Source: Chondrilla cf. caribensis (Eukaryota > Porifera > Demospongiae > Chondrillida > Chondrillidae). Taken from it: a stretch of 64,000 nucleotides of DNA. Both the position numbers and the translations under genes were made by a program. Below, in pieces: positions 35,190 through 45,161 of this stretch. The stretch lies in assembly GCA_964020155.1 (NCBI GenBank), contig OZ026561.1, forward strand, positions 2,678,047 through 2,742,046, read 5' to 3'. Below the pieces are notes generated by a model, which worked only from the letters and a program-made list of their open reading frames with translations, had not been told where the DNA came from and ran no database searches. Within the stretch, counting starts at the first letter, position 1; each line of letters begins with the position of its first letter.

Positions 35190-35402
35190 CATTGCTCAAG
35201 TGATAGGTACTGTAAAGTCTCATAAGCGTATATGTGATATACTTACACACTCACACTCCTCTGTATTTACAAACAGACATGTACAGAATGCCAGTCTACA
35301 TTATGTACTAGGACCAAGGAAACTTAAAAGGCAGTCACAAATGGAGCAAGAACATAAACTGTATGTACAGAAATTGTATGAACCACAGTTAAGGATAATG
35401 TC

Positions 35403-38100
35403 ATGCGAAGCAAAATTGTCTACCAAAAAATACCTAGGCCAATGATTGACTTGAACACAATGGACAGCACCCTATCAACAATTGCAAGTGGTAAGCATTT
35501 GCAATTGTATTCAGATATAATGTTACAGGAATAAATCTTCTCTTTGAACAAGACGAACAAACTGATATAAAACACTCACTTCTGACATTCTGTGGTTTCA
35601 CAACCACAGAAATGGATATATCGCGGATAATGGACGGGACGGAATTTAAGAATGAAGTATGTAAAGCTAGGTGTATATAGCATCAGGAGAATACGTACAT
35701 ATGTGATTCTGTTATATGCACTTCTCCAGATAATGTTATGTTACCTTAAATTTCTGGAGGCATGGTCACGAAGAGATAAATTCAAAGTGTGTACTATAAC
35801 TGGTTTGGTTTGGTCCTGTACCATAATGGATGATACGTATGTTCAATACCACAGGGACTAGGTTGCCATAAATTTGCACTGGTAACCACGGGGAGTGACG
35901 GCAGCTTCTTAAATGAGACATTAAAGGTGAATTCTTGGTCTGGACATACGTATACGTATCTGCAGTGTATGCACAAACATCAATGCTTCACCTTACAACC
36001 ACCAGCAGAAAGCTTCAGAAATGATATGCCAGAAGGGTGGCATCTTATGTCAACCACATCCAACAGGAAAGCCTGTAGTGTTGGTGAGAAGAGCAATGCA
36101 CATTAAGGTTGATCACATGATGATAGAACCAAATTACCCTGCACACATACAGCTACTGATGGTACCAAGAAAGGAAGCTATAATAATAGATCCAATGGGA
36201 GCAGTTAGTGACAGTGATATGCAAAGCTTCTCAGATGAATTTTGGTATGCTCATTTAATTGATTAAGTATTAATACAACTTGAACTGCAGATACATACAT
36301 ATGTATGTAGGTACGTACATATGTTAGAATATTATGTAAAGACATAAAAATGTAATCGCTTTACCTTAATGCAGTCAAATGATGCTGGAGAACCTCCCAC
36401 ATGAATTCAAAAGAGATTTCCTACCTACAACCATTCAAAAACAGGATGTAAGTATGTACACAAGCCATATTTTACACCTTTTTTAATGACTCTTACATGT
36501 GTGTGTATGTATGCACCATTGAAATACATTACATCTATAATCATGTATTTTATTGTGCACAATATGACAGATTTCAACCAAATCATGTAAAGATACCAAC
36601 ATAACTGACTATGATGCCAAACTACTACTATGTAGGGTACGTATGTTTACACATTGACTATGTACGTACGTAGCACTAATAAGTTAGTGACATATTGCCA
36701 TTTAAGTGTAAGTTAATAACTTTAAGCAATAATCAATATCCATCCAAAACATGCAGAGTACCTATGAGATTGTTTTCAAAGAAAGATGGTCCACTACAGA
36801 TGACATACAAGATCTGAAAAAGACTTTTTTGTCTCATTATCTATCAGGGTGCGTAAATACGACCAAAGAGGAGAGCTAACATGCCAATTAACTATCACAA
36901 CTGGCGTGATTATATAACATTAATGCAGAGCTGTTGTGAATGGATGTGACACACAAAAGATACAGGAGGTGCTAGAGTACAAGCACAATGTGGTACTGGA
37001 TATTGATGAATATTTTGTAGGTTCCATTTTTATTACTAGATACGTACATACATACGTAAGTCATAATTCCAGCATATTACAATGACATTTATTTACTGAT
37101 GCCATGATCTTGTAGGACGATAGATCAGTGTGGGATTGCTCCTCAGATGATTCAAGAGAAATGAAAATTAAATGTATCCTATTGAAGGTAAACCATTTTC
37201 TCAGTACATTCTGCAAGTTATATATGAAAACATAATGTTCATCTATTACAAATGATGCTATACTACAGGGGAATGGCTCAGAGCAAATGTGGACTACAAC
37301 TCTGTACCCATCATTAAAAGCAAGGACGTCTATGGAGAGGAAATGTGCGTACCTGTACTGACAAAGGGCCAGGTCGATAGTTATTTCGAACAATTGCTTC
37401 GAATACCTCCACAATCACTAGACGATGAGTGAGTTTTGTACATGACACAGTTCTCTACCTTTGTATGACAATGAAAAGTAACTTTTGAACAGAACTGTGA
37501 TGTTCACTCGCAAGAGAGTAGTCAAGGTGCTGAAGGAGCATGAGGTACAGTACATACTTTATGCATAGCTTTATATGTTACATAATATTAACATGTACCT
37601 GACCCTATTGTAAAAGTTAATGCAGTAAATTCTCACTACGTTACACCATTACACCATGTAGCAAGAATTTACCTACTTGTGCCTTGGGGCTAATATGGAG
37701 GAAGGAAGAAGCCGGTTCAAACTCGTAAAACACTTTCCTTTGCAGGGACAATTGGTAGGTCTAAACAATATCATTACATGCGCACTTCAAGAATAAATTA
37801 TACAAGTTCTAGACAGGCCAACATCTGGTGTTTCTTTTGTTGAAGGCAATGGAGGTACTAATGTACCTATCAGAGGTAGCCGTGCCTTTCTTTCAGTGGA
37901 ATTTTGAAATGGCTCAAGTGTTTGCAAATAACCTTCTTTTTCCACAGGTAAGCCTAATATCATGTGGAAGAGAGGTTTTGTGTGGACATTACTTCCATAC
38001 AACTTGTTCACACATGCAGGCGATGGTCAAGTTGATAAAAGAAGTTCTCAAGATGACAAATGATGACGCTGTACAATACTACGCTTCAAAAGGACTTTAA
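35403..38100 (+). CDS. Unrecognised 482-residue protein encoded by 15 exons
   Basis: Exons: 35403-35490, 35529-35656, 35730-35786, 35855-35926, 36006-36244, 36375-36447, 36571-36636, 36757-36848, 36929-37016, 37116-37173, 37269-37428, 37493-37544, 37662-37754, 37846-37947, 38020-38100. All introns start GT and end AG, and all phases agree from ATG to TAA (1449 nt), which is very unlikely by chance. The exon 10 donor (AAAT/GTATCC) was chosen because the more obvious one breaks the frame. The protein has no signal peptide or membrane segment. Its N-terminal third has TTTEMDISRIMDGTEFKNEI and later HIQLLMVPRKEAIIIDPMG, which faintly resemble the start and the HW...D strand of Ulp1 folds without the catalytic residues. 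That is only a suggestion. The C-terminal half is helical and unassigned. It may be a transposition protein of the surrounding element. Confidence 0.75.
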
Positions 38101-38465
38101 CTTATCTATTTATGCATAGCATCTAACTTTATTAGCTTTTCCCATGTAATCAGTAAAATTTAAATAGACAATAATGAAATGATCGCCTTTAAAGTTATAA
38201 AACTTACCGTCTGATCTTCATATGCAACCCCCAGTGCCATGAGTTGGAAACTACGCCGTCCGAAACCCTCTTCGAAAGTAAAGCGTGTTTGCGCAATTCC
38301 TGGTGCCAACTTGGGGCAGGCGTTTATTACGGGCGCTTAAAAGGTGTCGGAGTCAACTTGGGACGGGGAGTCAACTTCAACAACAAGTCACGAACTCCTC
38401 TATCGTTATTGTTGTTGCACCTTTCTGCCTTTGAATGCTCTAATGAAAGTTGTATACGAGTGCGA

Positions 38466-38506
38466 CCAGACCCTAATCCGCAGGGGGCGGTTAATCTAGG
38501 GTCTGG
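38466..38506. repeat. Right subterminal inverted repeat of the Ulp1 element
   Basis: This is the inverted partner of 33472-33512 with two mismatches. It is followed by GCCAGACTA, the element end. Confidence 0.85.
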
Positions 38507-38518
38507 CCAGCCAGACTA

Positions 38519-39400
38519 CACATAGCGGACTGACCGTCGTCCATTTTTCTGTTTGGACAATGCGCCCAATGTTAATCGCGTAATGCACTGACTGTCCTGC
38601 CTGTGTGTCAGAATCGACAGCGAGAACATGAATTTGAACTGCATGAATAGTTGAACAACTCAAATTGAGTAGAAAATTATTATCATTACAGTTGGCTTGG
38701 AATAATCTTGAAGTTTAGTCTACTGCATGTCACTCAGTGACAGCTATCATGATAGTACAGCTACATTCATGAATAGATTAACTAGTTGTGAACAAAGTTC
38801 AGAACCTCGCAAATAGATCTTGCATATGAAGATCTATGATATGACGTAGTTCATTGACATCATCTAAAAATGTCTTCCAAAATGGACGTCATGATGGCCG
38901 ACCATTTGGTGTCCCGAAGGACGGATTGGCGAACCCTGCTCTTCGGCGATGGAAATCGAAAAATCGTTGTGCAAAAAAGTTGACAATTGTTATTCGAATT
39001 GTCTTAAGGTACTTGGTAGTGATGCAGTCCGAAATTTGTCGACGGGAGGAATCGAAAAGTAAGTGCTCTTTTAACGGATAGTGTGTGAACCACAGGCAAC
39101 CTTTGTCCAAGTTTTCCATTTCAACATATGCTGCGACGGTGCCCCATTACCATCGGTGGGACGACTTAGTGCTGAACGCTTCGATCGACGAGCCATCAAA
39201 GAAACCAAAAAAATGACCTAAATCCAACAATATTGGCGGCCACCGCAATTAAGAGCGTGGGTGACCTCGATCGGACTCCCCAAACGAACGGAAACAATTA
39301 CCTCGCTAACGCTCGGTAATGATACAGGAAGCTAAGTTGAAAATTCATGTGGTGAGAGGGCTCTACACAATGGACACATAAATTGCTACATTTGCAAATC
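38519..39400. other. Flank of the duplicated block, then CpG-rich sequence without a recognised gene
   Basis: To about 38675 this continues the 5' flank of copy M3 and matches 20705-20885 and 60592-60780. From 38840 it carries CpG-rich sequence with GATGGACGTCATGATGGCC, similar to 10500-10540, and a palindromic ATTACCTCG...CTCGGTAAT word at 39297-39320. Open frames here are short and unsupported. Confidence 0.45.
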
Positions 39401-39429
39401 AGTTGATGAATGTTCTATGCAAAAAAGTG

Positions 39430-39690
39430 GCTCGAGACATGATTACCACTTCGTCTGCTGTCTCGATTTCTGTATTAAACTTATCGGCAACACTGATGAG
39501 GTTCAAATGTAGTGGTTTTCCAGGGATGGATATAACCTTCCTAGTGTAATGTCCTTGAACCCTTGATTTGACCTTTACCGAATCACAACAAACCACAACA
39601 GGTACATGAATTCCCAACTGTTCACTCTTATGTACAGCATGATGTAAAATGATTACCCATTGTTGAAAATGAATAGCATGATGGCTGCCC
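39430..39690 (-). CDS. Unrecognised exon, paralogous to 4378-4620
   Basis: This minus-strand open frame contains HHAVHKSEQLGIHVPVVV, GKPLHLNLISVADKFN and EIETADEVVIMSRATF. It keeps the frame of the copy at 4378-4620 with mostly conservative changes. The family is unknown. Together with the Cys-rich segment upstream (39960-40240) it could belong to one minus-strand gene downstream of the STELLO gene, but I could not join the exons. Confidence 0.42.
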
Positions 39691-39959
39691 TCATTACAAG
39701 TTTCCAGAAAACCTGATCTCATGTTCAATTGAATAATTGTTTTTTGATAAAAAAATTGTGACATGCGTTATCTGTTATCTTATAAGATAAAAACATATTT
39801 TAATCGATCCAACATGTCGAAGAATTTCTACAATCAAACCTGATCCCACGTTTGCCACTCCACATTCCTTAATGACAGACATGTTCGCTTCCTTCATAAT
39901 CTGCTCCGCTTTCCAAGTCTAACACAGCTGACCGAACTTGAACAATAATGCTGAATATA

Positions 39960-40240
39960 GCATCCTAAAAAACTATCAGGGACTTTGTGTATTATTTCAA
40001 CTTTGGCTACTGCAAGTTGTACATGAACACAAAACCCTTTGTCATCCTTGCAGCAAGACTGGTTGGTACAGTGCATGAATGGCACAGGAGAAAACCACTA
40101 TTTCCACTATTGCATGCACTGTTGAATTTTTGTGTAAATGCTATATAGCTCATGAATGGGGGTCTTTCAATGATTCTATGGACCAAGCATTCAAATTCAA
40201 CATAACAACAGTTTTTCCATGCATAACCGTCACATTTCAA
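39960..40240 (-). CDS. Possible Cys-rich exon(s), unrecognised
   Basis: On the minus strand, overlapping open frames encode Cys-rich peptides such as MHCTNQSCCKDDKGFCVHV followed by VAKVEIIHKVPDSFLG. The spacing of Cys suggests an extracellular disulfide module. There is no clear start. Splice sites are ambiguous, so exact limits are unknown. Confidence 0.28.
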
Positions 40241-40486
40241 TCCAGGCATTCAAGATCCATATTAATACCATATTGTATATGTTACACATGCATACATACA
40301 CCTATATACACAGATAAATATGTAATGATGATGATATGTATGAAATTGATAATTAATGGGCACATTCAATGATAATGTTCTGATATAAAATTAATACATA
40401 CTATGTACTTATAGTGTTCAATACTGATAAAGACCATAATTACGTATTATGTATATAATTGCAGGAAACCACAGGGAATCTGAAAA

Positions 40487-43303
40487 CTAATTTACTTGAA
40501 GTCTGTCCACACCATAGATGCTCTTGATATTGGTAGTGTAATCTTTGGAAAAACCACCACGTTCCATATCTTTCATCTTGGATATCACCTTGCACCAATT
40601 GTACTTGAGAACTCCTTCCCTACGTTTATTCTCACTCATCATTTTGTCATGAATAGCACTGAAATTCATATTATCCAGAATTTCTTCCAAGTGGTCGTAG
40701 CTGTCGAAGTAAGTGATGTGAGGCCACTCATAAAAGTCCGAAAACTGCAACCAGTAGTACTCGGCTTCTGGATCAACTGATGCTTGCTTGTCAGGGCTGT
40801 AAGGGTGTAGACTGGTTGGATGGCGTTCGCCAACTTCTGGAAAGTTTTTGCAGTAATTTGAACCATGTGGTGTTCTATCAGGTCCAAAACCATGAAGCAC
40901 ATCACGAATGAACTTGATCGAAGGGAAAATCATGGGGATAGACAAGGAATAGATTTCAGTTATCTTGTATGTCATCACAGCATAAGGTATAAATATAACA
41001 GCCCGATGTTTGACCAGGTCCGAAAATGTCCAACGAGGGTACAGTTTATAGGCATCAACTATCTCATACTTCTGTACATTTTCATTCATATCTTTTGCCA
41101 GGTTTGGTCTATGATCTTTATCAGCAAACATAATAATTGGTTTCTTTGTGGGAGAGTAGGGATTCCCTGCTGTGTAAAAACCACTGTAGCTATAAAGTGG
41201 CAGGGCACTCATTCCAGTGTAATAGTGAAGATATTCCACATCATACTTACTCTTTGCACCAAGCACAAGTCTACCCATAGAAGACAGTTTGTATAGATGT
41301 TCATTAAGCCTATCGTGCTCTGCTTGAGAACACCTGTGCAAGTCATAGCGATGAGCAGGAACCAACACTATGGTCTTGTTGAAAGGCATCCAAACCTCAC
41401 AAAGTGAGGCTGGGAAAGTGCACATAAAAGCATCCACACTGGTAAATTTCTTGTCATTCTTGTAAAACTCAAAATTGTCACGGATCATGTTTTCAGGGAT
41501 TGATTGGGGGTTTGAGCCATGGCTAAAGTCGAAATTAGTGAGAGCTGGTGAAATTCTATCATACAAAGTAATTCCCTTCATGCTATACACATGTGGATGG
41601 TTTTTGTGGACAAGCTTGCCATCAACAATGATAACAGACTGTCCAATGGCTGAGAAGGTAGATGACATGTCAATGCGGCAACCCGAGTGTCGATCAGGTG
41701 TCAAAAATGTTAAAGAAGGAATAGAGCTGCATGTAGTATCAACTGTCTTTTTGTCTACAATCGTGTTTGCAGACAGATCCAAAGGCAAGTGATCCAATGG
41801 TGGTGGGAATGAGGGCACGGACATGCCACTTTGTTCTTCCTTCACGGCAGGGAACTTGTAACCTATATCGATCAGAAACTGGAGCCAAAGTTGAACCAAC
41901 GTTACATCGTTTTTTTCAATATATTCTCTCTTATACAATGCTATCCAGAGTTCTTCTATTCTCTCAACAATAGTGGCTCCTCGCCCCCTCCACTGACCGA
42001 GGAATATAATTAACTGTTTGCTCTTCATGTATAAGTCATTTTCACCCTCAAAATCTTTGATGTAATTATGACCATTACGATCTTGAACAACCAGTGGACG
42101 AGATGCAAATCCAATTTTTGCACCAATGTCCCAGAAGAGACGTTGAGCAAAATAACTACGCCAGATGTCACTCACTCGACTATTAACTGTAACTGGTAAA
42201 AATAAACCGAAGAAACCTGACGAGAAATGAAGTGTTGCCTGTGCATTGTAGGGAGTGAACACGCCGGTGGGTATGATCAAAGGTCTGTGTTCTCTGCTTC
42301 TATTGAACCAGAATGGGATTGGTTGTGTGAATCGAAATATGGCATCAACGTCCGGTTGGTATTCTGCTAGCGATTGGAGGACAGCAATATCTGAACAGTC
42401 CACACTGACTGATGTGAGAGCAGTGTTGAAACTTTTGGCTTTCTTAATGTCATCCAACGGTAAGCCACGAGGCCATGAAGGTAAGGATGGCGCACCCAGC
42501 TTAGGATAAGGATTGTATGTTGGCCAATTGTGTTCTTTGGGAAGGAGAGCCTCCATGCTTCCGTTGACACAGTTGTGTTCACCAGGAATGGATGCATCAA
42601 GGGAAGGTGCACCAGGAGGAGCCGCACCTCTTAACCAAAATTTCAGCAGGTTATCGTCATCAAAGTCCCAAATGATCTCAGCACCATGTAGGATGGCATA
42701 CAAGAAGCCAACATTCTTGCGACCAAAGTGGTTCCAAGGCAGAGCGTCTACAAAGGGAATTTTCATGGCCTCTTGTTTCTCAGGAGTTAGGTAGACTACC
42801 GCATCGTTTCCTTGCCCTGGTAACCAGCCGGTATTGTACTCCCTCACACTCATCTTGTCGGCAACAACAACCAAGCACCATCGTTCGAGACGTACTTGGC
42901 GTCTAACGGCTTCAGAAGGTTCGAATATTGTAGTGACGACGGCCCACCTTTTACAAACAGGGCTATTTCCGCTGGCGTCCGAAGATCTAGGGTGATCCTG
43001 TTGCTTAAAAAACTTGAATTTCTGTTTGTCAGGATAGTTGCGGGTCACCTTACCAGAAAAAGCTCGTCCTGTCATTTGACTATCTCTGAACCTCCTATCT
43101 ATTGGCATTTCTTGAGAGTCCTTTTTCTGGTCAAATTGAGTTGCGCCAGTTGGTGGAACCGGGGTTCGGCTGACTCTTACGCTGCTTCGCTGATATGTGT
43201 AGTTTAGAAGGAACACAAGAAAGACCGCGACTGAACCCGCCAAGATATAGTAATATCTTCTGTTTCCAAATAGGAATATACACTTGGTACTTGACCTTGA
43301 CAT
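40487..43303 (-). CDS. STELLO-like (DUF288) Golgi glycosyltransferase-type protein
   Basis: This is a single uninterrupted 938-residue ORF with its ATG at 43301-43303. The N-terminus is cytosolic and basic, followed by one transmembrane segment (about residues 18-34, YYYILAGSVAVFLVFLL) and a stem, so it is a type II membrane protein. The DUF288 domain starts near CKRWAVVTTIFEPSEAVR (residue 117). It includes GRKNVGFLYAI (194-204) and the acidic motif IWDFDDDN (211-218), which corresponds to the DxD-like site of the family. A long C-terminal region follows, rich in Trp, Tyr and Pro. In plants STELLO proteins act in the Golgi and associate with cellulose synthase; the animal homologues are uncharacterised. 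There are no lesions. Lack of introns over 2.8 kb is notable but also seen in the DUF1647 genes of this window. Confidence 0.88.
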   Translation of the reverse strand: MSRSSTKCIFLFGNRRYYYILAGSVAVFLVFLLNYTYQRSSVRVSRTPVPPTGATQFDQKKDSQEMPIDRRFRDSQMTGRAFSGKVTRNYPDKQKFKFFKQQDHPRSSDASGNSPVCKRWAVVTTIFEPSEAVRRQVRLERWCLVVVADKMSVREYNTGWLPGQGNDAVVYLTPEKQEAMKIPFVDALPWNHFGRKNVGFLYAILHGAEIIWDFDDDNLLKFWLRGAAPPGAPSLDASIPGEHNCVNGSMEALLPKEHNWPTYNPYPKLGAPSLPSWPRGLPLDDIKKAKSFNTALTSVSVDCSDIAVLQSLAEYQPDVDAIFRFTQPIPFWFNRSREHRPLIIPTGVFTPYNAQATLHFSSGFFGLFLPVTVNSRVSDIWRSYFAQRLFWDIGAKIGFASRPLVVQDRNGHNYIKDFEGENDLYMKSKQLIIFLGQWRGRGATIVERIEELWIALYKREYIEKNDVTLVQLWLQFLIDIGYKFPAVKEEQSGMSVPSFPPPLDHLPLDLSANTIVDKKTVDTTCSSIPSLTFLTPDRHSGCRIDMSSTFSAIGQSVIIVDGKLVHKNHPHVYSMKGITLYDRISPALTNFDFSHGSNPQSIPENMIRDNFEFYKNDKKFTSVDAFMCTFPASLCEVWMPFNKTIVLVPAHRYDLHRCSQAEHDRLNEHLYKLSSMGRLVLGAKSKYDVEYLHYYTGMSALPLYSYSGFYTAGNPYSPTKKPIIMFADKDHRPNLAKDMNENVQKYEIVDAYKLYPRWTFSDLVKHRAVIFIPYAVMTYKITEIYSLSIPMIFPSIKFIRDVLHGFGPDRTPHGSNYCKNFPEVGERHPTSLHPYSPDKQASVDPEAEYYWLQFSDFYEWPHITYFDSYDHLEEILDNMNFSAIHDKMMSENKRREGVLKYNWCKVISKMKDMERGGFSKDYTTNIKSIYGVDRLQVN

Positions 43304-44262
43304 GATATTATGTTGTCCAACAATCGGCGATGGTCAACCTGCTATCCTTCTCACGAAAATTATCTTTCAGCAACCTCGAATTTTTATATGCGGAAGGCTC
43401 TAACGTAGTTTTATGATCATTCTACTTCCGGTGTGTGTGTGTGTGTGTGTGCGCGCGTGTTGACTGTTATTGATTTGTACTTATTTTCATGTTCTTTTTC
43501 TTTCATGTTTGATTATAATATCATATTATTATAATGCTACAGATACATTTTTATGTAGTAGGTGCTTCTTGAGTTGTTGTTGTTTTCAAATGTGGTAGGA
43601 ACAGCTATTAGAAGACCTATTACATGATGTAAGGCACGTCAAATATTGGTTAGGAGATGACATCGAAGTTATGTATCATTTATCCTATTCTAGATCTCAA
43701 ATATCAAGCACACAATGTAGTAATGTTGCACATCTACAGAATTACTAGCATACAATTTGTTCAGTGAGAGGATGAGATCTAGATGTGTACAAATTCTTCA
43801 AAGATTCTCAAATGTAATCCTTTCACATGAATTGTATAGTGTTTGCGTCAGTAGCATAACAACCATGATATTTCGACAATGTGAAATTCACGAATGTGTA
43901 ATAGTATATATTATTGTGTGGTTGGGTACAGGTATTTGAGATGCTTCTGTATATTTGATACATAACATTGTCATGCTGTCACCAATATCTGTCATGCGTG
44001 TTACCCGATAGTAGTCTTAAAATCAAATAGGGATTTCAGACTGCAAAGTTTCCAGCTGTTGTTGGGAAAATCCTTTTGGATTTAGGAGCATTTGAAAATG
44101 CATTCTGAGTTCTTCATCTGGTCGTTTTAACCCTGTGGATCGTCTTCAAAAGTTGGGGTGCCTTCGGAGTTACCCTCCTTAAATGGGGTTTGGTCTTCCC
44201 ACCAAGAAACTTCGCCGTGACTTCCAAAAAAGGAATTGGTCACTCAATTTTAGAAGACAATA
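43304..44262. other. Upstream region of the STELLO-like gene; no gene recognised
   Basis: A GT tract (43433-43460) lies about 130 bp upstream of the STELLO ATG. The segment just upstream of the gene (CAGCAACCTCGAATTTTTATATGCGGAAGGCT) has a diverged same-strand copy at 54248-54283, suggesting a shared repeat. The remainder is AT-rich without exons. Confidence 0.45.
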
Positions 44263-44466
44263 ATTACTATGTGCCATTTAGGCAGGACATATATGTTGAG
44301 ATAAAGCTCTAAAAATTGCCAATTCACCAATATCAACTTCTCATAAATATGACAATAATACAATATATACAAACATTATATATAAAGTTGTTAATGTCTA
44401 CTGTGAAAAGAGAAAGCACACGATCGAACTACATGCCACTGCTCAATCAGCTAAAAACAGAACGTT

Positions 44467-44467
44467 C

Positions 44468-44526
<59 letters not shown>

Positions 44527-44540
44527 TGTGTGTGTGTGTA
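44467..44540. repeat. (GT)n microsatellite
   Basis: This GT tract lies between the NQLK exon and the OB exon of X2. The X1 counterpart (24509-24546) is shorter. Confidence 0.96.
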
Positions 44541-44874
44541 CGTGCGCGCATGTATGCATGCGTGGTGTCTGTACGTGTGTCTGTGTTATTGTTGCTGGCC
44601 AGGTGTACTACAGGGTGAGAAGTATTCAATACTGGGACTGTCCAATCTCTCATCTCTTATGCCAATGTTGCGACATTGTTCGACTTTGGAGATGCAAACT
44701 AGCAACACTGGAAGACCTCAATTGGTACAGTAATTTCTCCACTCAATCCAGCTATGAATGCAGAAATTAAGAACAAGGTATGTGAACGTACAAGTGTATA
44801 TTTGTGAGTGGATACATATTGTGTGTAAATACTTAATAAATTGCTATACGTACATCTATGTATATACGTACATA

Positions 44875-45161
44875 CAGTGTGGTCTCCAGGTCATTTTTAA
44901 AGGGTACAGAGCCCTTCGTGAGGCCCAAAGTACCCTTCATCATGACTCAAAATACCCCCTGCACCCCTCTTTAAATAATAATAATAATGTGGTTTTACTG
45001 TTGAATAGTGTATAATATATTGTATATACTTTACAATGTTTATTATAAATAATTGTACTGTTGCCGTCGTCGTTGTGTGACTGCTTTATTTATACCCCTC
45101 AAAAATGTTCCACACATACCTAAAAGTACCCTTCTTTATTTCAATTCTGGTGACCACACTG
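44875..45161. mobile_element. hAT-like MITE (copy in X2)
   Basis: It has the same 287-bp length and the same CGTACATA target duplication (44867-44874, 45162-45169) as the MITE at 24883-25169. The insertion therefore happened before X1 and X2 were duplicated. Confidence 0.9.

Larger units (their letters stand above)
33431..38518. mobile_element. 5.1-kb terminal-inverted-repeat element carrying a Ulp1-type protease and a 15-exon gene
   Basis: The element begins TAGTCTGGC and ends GCCAGACTA. Just inside, 33472-33512 (CCAGACCCTATATTAACCGC...) is an inverted copy of 38466-38506 with two mismatches. Outside, CACATAGAC (33422-33430) is echoed by CACATAGCGGAC (from 38519), and the paralogous sequence at 20705-20713 and 60592-60600 has a single uninterrupted CACATAGACTGACCG. 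This gives a target duplication of about 8-9 bp with a 3-bp change. Inside are a Ulp1-like gene, a phase-consistent 15-exon gene and a 35-bp tandem repeat. Ulp1 proteases are known passengers or components of several DNA transposon groups, such as some MULEs and Zisupton-type elements; a 9-bp duplication would favour MULE. I found no recognisable transposase. Confidence 0.8.

Noticed and set aside
38660..38690. Empty site for the THAP element
   Set aside because: The left flank matches (GAGTAGAAAAT) but the sequence after it does not match the right flank of the element, so it cannot be used to define the insertion.
42255..43207. Plus-strand open frames opposite the STELLO-like gene, and minus-strand frames inside Gag-Pol and the DUF1647 genes
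   Set aside because: They are antisense shadows of well-supported coding sequences and show no domain features of their own.
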